A stretch of DNA of 49,622 nucleotides from Provencibacterium sp. GTDB taxonomy: Bacteria; Bacillota; Clostridia; Oscillospirales; Ruminococcaceae. Under the pieces are notes generated by a model. The model searched no databases. It saw only the letters and a program-made list of their open reading frames with translations, and was not told the DNA's origin. This document shows positions 9,054 through 17,685 of this stretch, one piece after another (positions within the stretch are counted from its first letter, which is position 1; each line of letters opens with the position of its first letter). A program made the translations under genes and the position numbers. The DNA is taken from assembly GCA_022792175.1 (NCBI GenBank), contig JAAWAN010000038.1, positions 1 through 49,622 of the forward strand, in the 5' to 3' direction.

Positions 9054-10068
9054 GGAATTTGTCTTATCCCATCCGCAGGGCGGCTTCACCCAGTCCACCC
9101 GCTGGCAGCAGGTGAAGAACAACTGGGGCTGGGAGGGGGTCATCTCCCGCGGGGAGGATGGGAAGATAAAGGGCGCCTGCGGCGTCCTCATTCAGAAAAT
9201 CCCGGCGCTGCACACCAGCTTTCTCTATGCGCCGCGCGGCCCGGTCTGCGAGCTGCATGACCGGCAGACCCTTTTAGACCTCAAGGCGGGCATTGATGAG
9301 CTGGCCCGCCGCCATAACGCGCACACCTTCAAGTGCGATCCGGATGTTCTGGCGAATGACGAGGAATTTCTCTGCATTATGAAGGAGATGGGCTTCTCCC
9401 GCTTTTACGGGCCGGAGGGCTTTGAGACCATTCAGGCGCGCTTTAACTACCGGCTCCCCATCCGCGGGCGCAGCGAGCAGGAGCTTTTTATGGGCCTCAC
9501 CCAGAAGACGCGCTACAACGTGCGCGTAGCGCAGAAAAAGGGGGTAACGGTGCAGGTCTGCGGCCCCGAGCGGCTGGATGACTTTCACCGGCTGATGCAG
9601 GTGACGGGGGAGAGGGACCATTTCAACATCCGCCCGAAGGAATATTTTGCACGGATGCTGGAGGCTTTGGGCGAGCATGCCCGCCTTTATATCGGCTTTT
9701 ATGAGGGCCGGCCGGTCAGCGGCGCGCTGACGACCAACTTCGCCGGGAAAGCCTGCTATGTCTATGGCGCCTCCGATAACGTTTACCGCAACGTCATGCC
9801 CAACTATCTGATGCAGTGGGAGATGATCCGCTGGGCGGTGGAGACCGGGTGCGAGGTCTATGACTTTCAGGGCATTTCCGGCAACCTTTCGGAGGAAAAC
9901 AACCCGATGTATGGCCTCTACCGCTTCAAGCGCGGCTTCGGCGGGCAGATAGATGAGCTTTGCGGGGAGTTTAACTATGAGTACCATCCGGCGCTCGCCC
10001 GGCTGGTAGAGAAGGCGCTCGAAGCCCGCAGCGCCGCGAAGAGGCTGCGCCATGGCGGCGGGCACTGA
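9016..10068 (+). CDS. FemAB-family peptidoglycan bridge aminoacyltransferase
   Basis: A 350-residue FemA/FemX/MurM-type enzyme with two GNAT-like domains. These proteins use aminoacyl-tRNA to add amino acids to the lysine side chain of lipid II in the cytoplasm, building interpeptide bridges. Family features include FTQSTRWQQVKNNWGW at the N-terminus, an SLYAPRGPV-type strand (SFLYAPRGPV), QKTRYNVRVAQKKGV in the middle, and YDFQGISG and YRFKRGFGG near the end. The gene overlaps both neighbours, so it belongs to one transcription unit with the QueG-like gene and the decarboxylase. The amino acid added is not known. Confidence 0.92.
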   Translation: MEIITREGYPEYEEFVLSHPQGGFTQSTRWQQVKNNWGWEGVISRGEDGKIKGACGVLIQKIPALHTSFLYAPRGPVCELHDRQTLLDLKAGIDELARRHNAHTFKCDPDVLANDEEFLCIMKEMGFSRFYGPEGFETIQARFNYRLPIRGRSEQELFMGLTQKTRYNVRVAQKKGVTVQVCGPERLDDFHRLMQVTGERDHFNIRPKEYFARMLEALGEHARLYIGFYEGRPVSGALTTNFAGKACYVYGASDNVYRNVMPNYLMQWEMIRWAVETGCEVYDFQGISGNLSEENNPMYGLYRFKRGFGGQIDELCGEFNYEYHPALARLVEKALEARSAAKRLRHGGGH

Positions 10069-11410
10069 GCGGAGCGGGCAGAGGGAGGGCGCAGATTCCC
10101 CGCTGCTGGCGGCGCTGGAGAGGCAGCTCTCCCTGGGGCGCTCGCGCCTGCATATGCCCGGGCACAAGGGCCACCTTCCCTTCCCGCTCAGCGAAGCGGC
10201 GCGCTATGATTTTACTGAGCTGCCGGATACCGACAGCCTCTATGAGGCGGAGGGCTGCCTTCTCTCGCTCGAGCGGCGCTATGCCTCCCTTTATGGCGCG
10301 GCGGACAGCTTTCTCTCTGCCGGAGGAAGTACGCTCTGCATTCAGACGATGCTGGCCCTTCTCGGGCCGGATGCCGCCCTTTGCTGCGACCGCAATCTCC
10401 ATACGAGCGCGATGAACGCGATGGGGCTTTTGGGCCAGCGCCCCTTCTTCCTGGGGATGCGGCGGGATGAAAGCGGCCTGCCGCTGCCGCCCGCCCCGCA
10501 GGATGTCGGGCGGATGCTCACGCGCCATCCTGAAATCAGGGCGGTCTATCTCACCTCCCCGAACTACTATGGGTATCTCGCGGATATCCGCGGGATTGCC
10601 GAGGCGGCGCATGCGCACGGGGCGCTACTGCTTGTCGACAATGCGCACGGCGCGCACCTGCCGTTTGTAGAGGGGGTATCCCATCCGCTGGCGGTGGGGG
10701 CGGATATCTGCTGCGACAGCTTACATAAGCTGTTGCCCGCCCTCACCGGGGCGGCGCTGCTGCACCTCTCCGGGAACGCCCCCTTTTCCCGGGAGCGGGT
10801 AAAGACCTGCATGTCCTGGTTTGGCTCCACCTCCCCGAGCTATCTTATCCTGCTCTCGGTCGATCTGCTCTCGGCAGAGCTTGCTTCGGGGCTGCCCGTG
10901 CGCTTAAAGCGGGCGCAGCGGCGGGCAGCGCAGCTGCGCCGGGATTTCTTACTGCCCCATCCGCCTGAAGGGGAAAGCGATCCGCTGCGACTGGTCATTC
11001 CCTCCTGTGGGGAGGCGGCAGCGCTGCGAAGGCTCCTTTACCGGGAACAGATTGAGCCGGAGCTCTGCGACAAGCTGGCGGCTGTTCTGCTCTTCGGGGC
11101 GGATTCGGAGGAGGAGGACTTTTTGCGCGCAGAGGCGGCGCTCCGGCACCTGCCGGCCTGCCCGGCGCTGCCCGAAAGGGATGGGCTGCCTGATTTGGGA
11201 GAGCCGGAAATGGGCTGCACCCCCCGGGAGGCGATGCTGGCAGAGAGCGAACCGGTGGCGGCCGAGGAGGCGCTCGGGCGGGTTGCCGCCTCCAGCGTAC
11301 AGCGCTGCCCGCCGGGAGCGCCGCTGGTGCTCTGCGGGGAAAGAATCTCGCGGGAAACAATTTTATTGCTGAAAAACTATGGCGTTTTGGCGCTAAATGT
11401 GATAAAATAA
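10052..11410 (+). CDS. Orn/Lys/Arg decarboxylase-family PLP enzyme
   Basis: A fold-type I PLP enzyme of 452 residues related to the SpeA/YaaO group of basic amino acid decarboxylases. The N-terminal signature RLHMPGHKG, the substrate loop FTELPDTDSLY, the PLP aspartate in LLVDNAHGAH and the Schiff-base lysine in DSLHKLLPALTG are all visible. It is shorter than the biodegradative decarboxylases and matches the YaaO-like form found upstream of tmk/darA/holB in Firmicutes. The substrate is uncertain. It starts 17 bp inside the FemAB gene. The usual next gene, tmk, is missing. Confidence 0.88.
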   Translation: MAAGTERSGQREGADSPLLAALERQLSLGRSRLHMPGHKGHLPFPLSEAARYDFTELPDTDSLYEAEGCLLSLERRYASLYGAADSFLSAGGSTLCIQTMLALLGPDAALCCDRNLHTSAMNAMGLLGQRPFFLGMRRDESGLPLPPAPQDVGRMLTRHPEIRAVYLTSPNYYGYLADIRGIAEAAHAHGALLLVDNAHGAHLPFVEGVSHPLAVGADICCDSLHKLLPALTGAALLHLSGNAPFSRERVKTCMSWFGSTSPSYLILLSVDLLSAELASGLPVRLKRAQRRAAQLRRDFLLPHPPEGESDPLRLVIPSCGEAAALRRLLYREQIEPELCDKLAAVLLFGADSEEEDFLRAEAALRHLPACPALPERDGLPDLGEPEMGCTPREAMLAESEPVAAEEALGRVAASSVQRCPPGAPLVLCGERISRETILLLKNYGVLALNVIK

Positions 11411-11411
11411 T

Positions 11412-11462
11412 AAAAACAGCTGTCCGCAAAGGGCTTTTTCGCGGCAAAGCGGCTGTTTTTCC
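11412..11462 (+). terminator. Terminator after the decarboxylase
   Basis: AAAAACAG at the left and CTGTTTTT at the right form a stem, with CCGC/GCGG pairing inside and a bulge. The right arm ends in a T run. It separates the decarboxylase unit from darA. Confidence 0.6.
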
Positions 11463-11564
11463 ATTCGTAAGCCTGCCGCTTCTTTTGGAGGCGGGGAAGG
11501 GCTGTTCCGTTTTTTTACAGCTGCAGGGCGGCTGATGATGTTTTCCAGGAAAGGGAGGAACACC

Positions 11565-11888
11565 ATGAAACTGATATTTGCAATCGTCTCCAACGATGAC
11601 AGCGCGAAGGTTTCCTCGGCGCTGACCAAGGCAAAGTTTTCGGTCACCAAGCTCGCGACGACCGGCGGATTTTTGCTTTCGGGCAACACCACTTTCATTA
11701 TTGGTACGGATGACGAAAAGGTGCAGACGGTGATTGACATCATCGGCAAGCACTCGAAGAAGCGCACGCAGATGATTCCCTCCTCTGCCTCCTATGGCGT
11801 TGGGATGTACGCCTCCTATCCGGTAGAGGTAACGGTGGGCGGCGCGACCATCTTTGTCATCAACGTTGAGCAGTTTGAGAAGCTGTAA
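11565..11888 (+). CDS. darA: Cyclic-di-AMP receptor DarA (PII-like)
   Basis: A 107-residue PII-like signalling protein that binds cyclic di-AMP as a trimer. It shows the family pattern: MKLIFAIVSNDD, KFSVTKLATTGGFLLSGNTT, a short T-loop, and a C-terminal strand ending GGATIFVINVEQFEKL. The start at 11565 is supported by AGGGAGGAACACC; an upstream in-frame ATG at 11535 would add an unrelated tail. Its TAA overlaps the holB start (TAATG). DarA before holB and ricT is the conserved Firmicute order, although tmk and the yaaR-like gene are absent. Confidence 0.95.
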   Translation: MKLIFAIVSNDDSAKVSSALTKAKFSVTKLATTGGFLLSGNTTFIIGTDDEKVQTVIDIIGKHSKKRTQMIPSSASYGVGMYASYPVEVTVGGATIFVINVEQFEKL

Positions 11889-12847
11889 TGCTCATATCCG
11901 GACTGCTGGCCAATGAAGAAAACGAGGCGGCGCTCATCCGGCTGAATGCGGAGGGGCGCCTGGCTCATGCCGTTTTACTGGAAGGGCCGCGTGGGAGCGG
12001 CCGCTTTACTTTGGCGCGCTTTATCGGTGCCCTGGCGCTCTGCCGTGTTTCACCCGAAGGCTGCGGCGAATGCCCCGACTGCCGCATGGCCCTTGAGGGT
12101 AAGCACCCGGATGTGGAGGTCTATGCCCGCGCCGGCACGCCGGGAACGCTGACGATAAACGGCCTGCGCGCCATCCGCCAATCCGCCGCAACGCCGCCGG
12201 TGCAGGGGCGCAGGAGGGTGGTCATCCTGCGCGATATTCAGGATGCCGCCCAGCAGCGCACCCTCAATACCCTTTTAAAGCTCATCGAAGAGCCGCCGGA
12301 ATATCTGATGTTTGTTATCACTGCCGACAGCCGCCAGAACCTGCTGCCGACGGTGGTTTCCCGCTGCCTGCTGCTGCGCATGCGGCTGCCGGAAATCGGG
12401 CAGTGCGCGGACGAGCTGCAGCGTCGGCTGGAGATGTCGCCGCAGCAGGCGCAGGCGCTTGGCGACTACTGCGGCGGCAATATCGGCCGCGCGCTTCTCC
12501 TGCAGGAGGATGCCGAGAGTGCCCGCATACTCGCCGATGCATCGAAAATCACCGGCTATATCCTGCGCGGCGAGCGCTACCCGCTGCTGTGCGCGCTGCA
12601 GAAATATGAGCGCAGCCGCAGCGGTGCCCGGGAGCTTACCGGCCACCTGCAGGAGATATTTTCCCGCTTGGTGCGCGCCCGCTATGAACCGGAGGGCAGC
12701 CTTTTTTATGAGGCGGCAAGGGGGCTCAGCCTTCAGCAGGGGGAGGGGATTCTGCAGCTGCTTTCCCGCGCCATGCTGGAGGGGCAGGCGAATGTGAACC
12801 TGCCGCTGGCGCTCACCCGTCTGGCGGCCGGGCTGCTGGGGAATTAG
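11888..12847 (+). CDS. holB: DNA polymerase III subunit delta'
   Basis: The clamp-loader subunit (319 aa) that works with tau/gamma and delta to load the beta clamp. The AAA+ module has a zinc-binding knuckle with cysteines 52, 59, 62 and 65. It has the Walker B-like RRVVILRDIQDA and the sensor/arginine-finger segment PTVVSRC. The P-loop is unusual: GPRGSGRFT at 33-41 replaces the GK[ST] of functional ATPases with GRF, which fits a delta' subunit that does not hydrolyse ATP. It is translationally coupled to darA. Confidence 0.93.
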   Translation: MLISGLLANEENEAALIRLNAEGRLAHAVLLEGPRGSGRFTLARFIGALALCRVSPEGCGECPDCRMALEGKHPDVEVYARAGTPGTLTINGLRAIRQSAATPPVQGRRRVVILRDIQDAAQQRTLNTLLKLIEEPPEYLMFVITADSRQNLLPTVVSRCLLLRMRLPEIGQCADELQRRLEMSPQQAQALGDYCGGNIGRALLLQEDAESARILADASKITGYILRGERYPLLCALQKYERSRSGARELTGHLQEIFSRLVRARYEPEGSLFYEAARGLSLQQGEGILQLLSRAMLEGQANVNLPLALTRLAAGLLGN

Positions 12848-12880
12848 CGGCCGTCAGGCCGGTTTCAAAAAAGGCCCCGG

Positions 12881-12896
12881 CCGGACAGCTGTCCGG
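12881..12896. repeat. Perfect 16-bp palindrome between holB and ricT
   Basis: CCGGACAGCTGTCCGG reads the same on both strands. There is no T run after it, so it is not a standard terminator. It could be an operator or a simple hairpin in the holB-ricT transcript. Confidence 0.5.
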
Positions 12897-12970
12897 AAAA
12901 GGAACCCTTTTGCAGGAGATTTTTTTCATCCTTTTTCTATATTTCAATCAAAGTCAGGAGTATACCATTT

Positions 12971-13831
12971 ATGGCGAAGGTAATCGGCGTGCGGTTTAAA
13001 AGCGCAGGCAAGGTCTACTATTTTGATCCGCTCGAATTTACGCTCAGTGAGGGCGATTATGCCGTTGTGGAAACGGCGCGCGGGCTGGAATGCGGCGAGG
13101 TGGCCATGGCGCCGCGCGATATGCCGGAGGACCATATTGTAAAGCCGCTCAAGCCGGTGCTGCGTCCCGCTACCTCGGAGGATATGAAGCGGGTGGAGCA
13201 GAACCGGCAGAATGAGGAGCGCGCTGCGCGCATAGCGGCGGAGAAGATTATCAAGCACCGGCTGCAGATGAAGCTGGTTGATGTGGAATATACCTTTGAT
13301 AACAGTAAAATCCTCTTTTATTTTACGGCGGACGGGCGGGTGGATTTCCGCGAACTGGTCAAGGACCTGGCCTCTGTTTTCCGCACCCGGATTGAACTGA
13401 GGCAGATAGGCGTTCGGGATGAGGCAAAGATGCTGGGGGGGCTCGGCATCTGCGGGCGGCCGTTTTGCTGCAGCAGCTTTTTGGGAGAGTTTCAGCCGGT
13501 TTCCATCAAAATGGCCAAGGAGCAGGGGCTTTCCTTAAACCCGACCAAAATTTCCGGCACCTGCGGGCGGCTGATGTGCTGCCTCAAATATGAGCAGGCA
13601 GCCTATGAGGACCTGCTGAGGAATACTCCGCGGGTGGGCGCGCTGGTCTCCACCAAAGAGGGGCACGGCGTAGTGACCGAGGTGAGCCTGCTCACCGGCC
13701 AGCTGAAGGTTCAGCTGGATAAGAGCAGCGAAAAGGTGCCCAAGAGCTTTGATAAAAGCGAGGTGCGTCCGCTGCGCGATACCCGCCGGGAGCGGGATGC
13801 GCTCCCGCCTGAGCCGGAGGAGGAAGAATAA
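12971..13831 (+). CDS. ricT: PSP1-domain regulator RicT (YaaT)
   Basis: A 286-residue PSP1-domain protein. In Bacillus, RicT acts with RicA and RicF in a complex that supports RNase Y-dependent mRNA maturation and carries iron-sulfur clusters. Conserved cysteine groups are present (GLGICGRPFCCSSF and SGTCGRLMCCLKYE). The C-terminal tail is charged and probably disordered. ATG 12971 follows CAGGAGTATACC. It follows holB as in Bacillus, with 123 bp between them, so it may also have its own promoter. Confidence 0.93.
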   Translation: MAKVIGVRFKSAGKVYYFDPLEFTLSEGDYAVVETARGLECGEVAMAPRDMPEDHIVKPLKPVLRPATSEDMKRVEQNRQNEERAARIAAEKIIKHRLQMKLVDVEYTFDNSKILFYFTADGRVDFRELVKDLASVFRTRIELRQIGVRDEAKMLGGLGICGRPFCCSSFLGEFQPVSIKMAKEQGLSLNPTKISGTCGRLMCCLKYEQAAYEDLLRNTPRVGALVSTKEGHGVVTEVSLLTGQLKVQLDKSSEKVPKSFDKSEVRPLRDTRRERDALPPEPEEEE

Positions 13832-13887
13832 GCCTGCCGGTGGAAGGAGCGCAGAGGCGGTTGCTTTGGATTTGTTGTAATTCCCTC

Positions 13888-13915
13888 TTGATTTTTTGCC
13901 CTGTTATGGTAAAAT
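13888..13915 (+). promoter_or_regulatory. Promoter of the ferredoxin gene
   Basis: TTGATT (13888-13893), a 16-bp spacer and TAAAAT (13910-13915), preceded by TGG as an extended -10. It lies 31 bp before the ferredoxin ATG. Confidence 0.65.
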
Positions 13916-13946
13916 GTCCTTAAAATATAGATGGAGGTGTTTTCTT

Positions 13947-14117
13947 ATGGCATATAAAATTTCTGATGAGTGCATCAGCTGCGGCGCCTGCGCAGGCGAG
14001 TGCCCGGTGAACGCGATCTCTGAGGGCGATGGCAAGTATGTGATCGATGCGGATACCTGCATTGAGTGCGGCGCTTGCGCGGGCGTTTGCCCGGTCGGCG
14101 CTCCTGCCCAGGACTAA
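13947..14117 (+). CDS. Two-cluster [4Fe-4S] ferredoxin
   Basis: A 56-residue clostridial ferredoxin that carries low-potential electrons in the cytoplasm. Both cluster motifs are complete: CISCGACAGECP and CIECGACAGVCP. The start is ATG 13947 after ATGGAGGTG. It has its own promoter and a strong terminator, as expected for a highly expressed monocistronic gene. It is a likely redox partner of the NfnAB enzyme encoded at 15316-17610. Confidence 0.97.
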   Translation: MAYKISDECISCGACAGECPVNAISEGDGKYVIDADTCIECGACAGVCPVGAPAQD

Positions 14118-14135
14118 TTGCACAGAATCCAAATC

Positions 14136-14180
14136 AAAAAAGTGGGATATGGCCTTTGCCATATCCCACTTTTTTGATTT
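14136..14180 (+). terminator. Strong terminator after ferredoxin
   Basis: A perfect 18-bp stem (14136-14153 with 14158-14175) around the loop CTTT, ending in a T run. The stem begins with six A, so it can also end transcription from the opposite side. Confidence 0.92.
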
Positions 14181-14203
14181 TTCCGAATAAGGTATTAGCA
14201 AAA

Positions 14204-14242
14204 TACAGGAGGAGATGCAAAAAATTTGCATCTCCTCCTGTA
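14204..14242 (-). terminator. Terminator after the SDR gene
   Basis: A perfect 18-bp stem (14204-14221 with 14225-14242) and a three-base loop, 14 bp beyond the SDR stop on the minus strand and followed there by TTTT. Confidence 0.85.
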
Positions 14243-14256
14243 TGCGAAAGCCTCTT

Positions 14257-15036
14257 TCAGGGCCGCAGGCCCATGCCGCCCTCAAGGGTGATTGTCTCAC
14301 CGGACATATATTTGAAGTCACGCGAACCCAGCAGTACGCAGACTCGGCCGATATCCGCTTCCGGGTCGCCGAAGCGGCCCATCGGAATGGCCTTGAGGTT
14401 TTTCTCATAAGCCTCCGGATAGGAGGCCTTAAAGTTTTCCAGCTGGGAGGTCATCGCCAGCGGGCAGACGACGTTGACATTGATGCTATCCTTCCCCCAC
14501 TCGGTGGCGGCCACGCGGGAAAGCCCGCGAATGCCCTCCTTCGCGGCGGCATAGGAGCACTGGCCGGCGTTGCCGAACAGCCCCGCGCCCGAGGCAAAAT
14601 TGATGACCGAGCCCTGGCTCTGCTTCAGGTAGGGGTAGCAGGCGCGCATATAGTAAAAGGTGGCGTACAGCCCGGAATAGATGCCGAGGTCGAAATGATC
14701 CTTCGTCTGCATCGAGAGCAAAATGCCGGAGGCGGAGGCCTGCGCGTTGTTAATCAGCACATCGATCCGTCCGAAGGTATCTGCTGCCGTTTTTACCACC
14801 TCATTGACCCGGTCCTCCGATTCGTTCGCCGGGGTAACGTCTGCCTGCAGCGCCAGCACCCTGATGCCGTAGAGCCGTTCCAGCTCCTCTTTGGCATCTA
14901 AAAGCTTCTGCATATTGCGCCCGGTCAGCACCAGATTGGCCCCTTCTTTAGCATAAGCGGTGGCAATGCCATAGCCGATGGACTTTGCCTTCCCGCCGCC
15001 GGTGATAATCGCGGTACGTCCCTGCATGATTCCCAT
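14257..15036 (-). CDS. Short-chain dehydrogenase/reductase (SDR)
   Basis: A 259-residue classical SDR using NAD(P)H. It shows a nucleotide-binding TGGGKAKSIGYGIA (about 12-25), NNA (96-98), and the catalytic set S149, Y162 and K166 (SYAAAK). The C-terminal SGETITLEGGMGL is typical. The start at 15036 was chosen for the GAGGAGAG ribosome binding site; an upstream in-frame start adds 12 residues without support. It lies between ferredoxin and NfnA on the opposite strand. The substrate is unknown. Confidence 0.92.
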   Translation of the reverse strand: MGIMQGRTAIITGGGKAKSIGYGIATAYAKEGANLVLTGRNMQKLLDAKEELERLYGIRVLALQADVTPANESEDRVNEVVKTAADTFGRIDVLINNAQASASGILLSMQTKDHFDLGIYSGLYATFYYMRACYPYLKQSQGSVINFASGAGLFGNAGQCSYAAAKEGIRGLSRVAATEWGKDSINVNVVCPLAMTSQLENFKASYPEAYEKNLKAIPMGRFGDPEADIGRVCVLLGSRDFKYMSGETITLEGGMGLRP

Positions 15037-15158
15037 ATCGGATATCTCTCCTCTTTGATAATATTTTATCAAGTTTGTTGCTAATCAGCACAGCCGCCGT
15101 TCAGATTCCTGTTAAGCAGATAGGAAAAGTTTCCGCTATATTTTTTCCGGTGCCGGGC

Positions 15159-15187
15159 TTGTTTATGAGAGCGGACTTCTCTATAAT
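15159..15187 (+). promoter_or_regulatory. Promoter of nfnAB
   Basis: TTGTTT (15159-15164), a 17-bp spacer and a perfect TATAAT (15182-15187). The implied leader is about 120 nt and contains a GGAGGG/CCCTCC hairpin at 15273-15289, just before the ribosome binding site. Confidence 0.75.
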
Positions 15188-15315
15188 AGAGCTGTTGGGT
15201 TTTCGAGGGGTGCGTGCTTCGCCGCATTCCCCGGCAGATAAAAGACCGCAGGCAAAAGACAGGCCCGGGTTTGGAGGGCCGTTCCCTCCTGTGGGGCGGC
15301 GAAAGGAGTTTAACG

Positions 15316-16164
15316 ATGTATAAGATTGTCGAGAAAAAGGCGCTCAATCCCACCGTGATACAGATGGATATTGAGGCGCCGCTGGTGGCCAGAAAGGCGA
15401 AGGCGGGCCAGTTCATCATCCTGCGGGTGGATGAAGAGGGGGAGCGCATTCCGCTGACGGTGGCCGGCTGCGATGAGAAGACCGGAACGGTACGCATCAT
15501 TTTTCAGGTGGTCGGCGGCACGACCGAAAAGCTCAGCCACAAGAGGACTGGAGAATATATTGCAGATTTTGTCGGCCCGCTGGGCGTTGCCACCCACACC
15601 GGGGGGATAGAGCGCGTCTGTATCATCGGCGGCGGCGTCGGCTGCGCGATTGCGCTGCCGGTGGCGCAGGAGTTTCACCGGCTGGGCGCGCAGGTGACGA
15701 GCATCACCGGCTTTCGCAATAAAGACCTGATGATTCTTGAGGAGGAATTTCGCGCCTGCTCGGACAGCCTCACTGTCATGACCGACGACGGCTCCTATGG
15801 CCGGCACGGCAACGTGACCCTCCCGCTTAAAGAGCTGCTCGAAAAAGGGGAAAAATTTGATCGGATTATCACCATCGGCCCGCTCATCATGATGAAATTC
15901 GTCGTTGCCACGGCGAAGCCCTTCGGGGTGCCGGTGACCGTTTCGATGAATCCCATCATGATTGACGGAACGGGCATGTGCGGCGGCTGCCGGCTGACCC
16001 TCTGGCAGGACGGCAGGCGGGTGGTGAAATTCGCCTGCGTGGACGGGCCGGACTTTGACGGCTACCAGGTGGACTTTGATGAGGCAATGTCCCGCGGCAG
16101 GACCTATGCCGAATTTGAGCGGCACGCCCATGAGGAGGCCTGCAACCTGTTTCGGAATGCTTAA
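15316..16164 (+). CDS. nfnA: Ferredoxin-NADP+ reductase, small subunit (NfnA-like)
   Basis: A 282-residue FAD/NAD-binding protein of the NfnA/PyrK-like family. In NfnAB it bears FAD and a [2Fe-2S] cluster and reacts with NADH. Visible features are the FAD loop RIPLTVAG, the NAD site IIGGGVGCAIALPVAQEF, and the cluster cysteines in GMCGGCRLT plus a later FACVDGP. ATG 15316 follows AAAGGAG. It precedes the large subunit by 66 bp. Together they would couple NADH and reduced ferredoxin to NADP+ by electron bifurcation. That NfnAB-type function is known for the family and inferred for this pair. Confidence 0.9.
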   Translation: MYKIVEKKALNPTVIQMDIEAPLVARKAKAGQFIILRVDEEGERIPLTVAGCDEKTGTVRIIFQVVGGTTEKLSHKRTGEYIADFVGPLGVATHTGGIERVCIIGGGVGCAIALPVAQEFHRLGAQVTSITGFRNKDLMILEEEFRACSDSLTVMTDDGSYGRHGNVTLPLKELLEKGEKFDRIITIGPLIMMKFVVATAKPFGVPVTVSMNPIMIDGTGMCGGCRLTLWQDGRRVVKFACVDGPDFDGYQVDFDEAMSRGRTYAEFERHAHEEACNLFRNA

Positions 16165-16230
16165 ACGGACGTTTCGTTCGGGAAAATGCCGCAGATGAAT
16201 GCAGCCTTTAGAAAGGGAGAGGTCTTAAAG

Positions 16231-17610
16231 ATGGCGATTGTACAGCATAAACACGAGATGCCCGTTCAGCAGCCGGAGGTTCGGGCGCAGAATTTTAAAG
16301 AGGTGGCGCTCGGCTACAGCGAAGAGGCAGCCGTTGCGGAGGCACAGCGCTGCCTTAACTGCAAAAATATGCCCTGCGTAGCGGGCTGCCCGGTTAATAT
16401 CGATATTCCGGGATTCATTTCCCATATCAAAGAGGGGGACTTTGAGGGCGCCTATCAGGTGATCCACCGTTCCTCCACTCTGCCCGCCGTCTGCGGGCGG
16501 GTCTGCCCGCAGGAGACCCAGTGCGAATGCCGGTGCACACTCGGCATCAAGTTTGAGCCGGTCGGCATCGGGCGGCTCGAGCGGTTTGTGGCCGATTACC
16601 ACAATGAGCGCGCCGCCGAACCGCCGGCTCCTCCGGCCCTGAATGGACACAGGGTGGCTATTATAGGCTCCGGCCCCTCCGGCCTCACCTGCGCGGGCGA
16701 TCTGGCCAAAAAGGGCTATGCGGTCACCATCTATGAGGCGCTGCATATGCCCGGGGGCGTTCTGGTCTATGGGATTCCGGAATTCAGGCTGCCCAAGGAT
16801 ATTGTCGCCAAAGAGGTAGACATGCTGAAGGGTTTGGGGGTTCGGATTGAGACCAACTGCGTCATCGGCAAAACGCTCACCATCGACGAGCTGTTTGAGG
16901 AGGGCTTTGAGGCGGTCTTTATCGGCTCGGGCGCGGGCCTGCCCAAATTTATGGGGATTGAAGGGGAAACGCTCAAGGGCGTCTATTCCGCCAACGAGTT
17001 TCTGACCCGCGTCAACCTCATGAAGGCCTACCGGCCGGACAGCAGCACCCCCATTCAGCACGGCAGGCAGGTGGCAGTCGTTGGCGGCGGCAATGTGGCG
17101 ATGGATGCCGCCCGCTGCGCCAGACGCTTAGGGGCTGAGGTCACCATCGTTTACCGCCGCACCGAGGCGGAGCTTCCTGCCCGCCGTGAGGAGGTGGAGC
17201 ACGCCAAGGAGGAGGGCATCATCTTCCGGATGCTGACCAACCCCGTCTCCCTCTCGGGCGATGAAAACGGCAGTGTAACCACCCTGCGCTGCCAGGGGAT
17301 GGAGCTCGGGGAACCGGACGCTTCCGGCCGCGCGCGGCCGGTGCCGGTAGAGGGCAGCGAGTTTGAGCTAAAGGCGGACTGCGTTATCATGGCGCTGGGC
17401 ACCGCGCCCAACCCGCTCATCAAAGACACCACCGAGGGCCTTGAGACTCAGCGGTGGGGCGGTATTATCGTCAACGAGGAGGGGCTCACCTCCCGCGAGG
17501 GCGTTTATGCCGGGGGCGACGCGGTCACCGGCGCGGCGACAGTTATTTCCGCCATGGGCGCAGGCAAAACGGCGGCCAAAGCGATTGACGAATACTTAAA
17601 AAACCGGTAA
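16231..17610 (+). CDS. nfnB: NADPH-dependent glutamate synthase small chain-like / NfnB
   Basis: A 459-residue flavoprotein of the GltD/NfnB family. The N-terminal cysteines (CLNCKNMPCVAGCP, CGRVCPQETQCECRC) bind two [4Fe-4S] clusters. The FAD site is IIGSGPSGLTCAGDLAKKG and the NADPH site VVGGGNVAMDAARCARRLG with YRR after it. The C-terminal GVYAGGDAVTGAATV is also typical. Start 16231 has AAAGGGAGAGG upstream. Because it follows nfnA and no large glutamate synthase gene is near, NfnB is a better call than GltD. Confidence 0.93.
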   Translation: MAIVQHKHEMPVQQPEVRAQNFKEVALGYSEEAAVAEAQRCLNCKNMPCVAGCPVNIDIPGFISHIKEGDFEGAYQVIHRSSTLPAVCGRVCPQETQCECRCTLGIKFEPVGIGRLERFVADYHNERAAEPPAPPALNGHRVAIIGSGPSGLTCAGDLAKKGYAVTIYEALHMPGGVLVYGIPEFRLPKDIVAKEVDMLKGLGVRIETNCVIGKTLTIDELFEEGFEAVFIGSGAGLPKFMGIEGETLKGVYSANEFLTRVNLMKAYRPDSSTPIQHGRQVAVVGGGNVAMDAARCARRLGAEVTIVYRRTEAELPARREEVEHAKEEGIIFRMLTNPVSLSGDENGSVTTLRCQGMELGEPDASGRARPVPVEGSEFELKADCVIMALGTAPNPLIKDTTEGLETQRWGGIIVNEEGLTSREGVYAGGDAVTGAATVISAMGAGKTAAKAIDEYLKNR

Positions 17611-17615
17611 GGAAG

Positions 17616-17653
17616 AAAGGCGCGGCAGGAAAAGCTTTTGCCGCGCCTTTTTT
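17616..17653 (+). terminator. Terminator after nfnAB
   Basis: AAAGGCGCGGCA pairs with TGCCGCGCCTTT around a short AAAAGCTTT loop, followed by T residues. Confidence 0.9.
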
Positions 17654-17685
17654 AGCGGACAGCAGAAGAAAGAGAGGGACAAGGA

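Noticed and set aside
15310-16131. 273-codon minus-strand ORF opposite nfnA
   Set aside because: His/Arg-rich shadow. NfnA motifs and the promoter on the plus strand are convincing.
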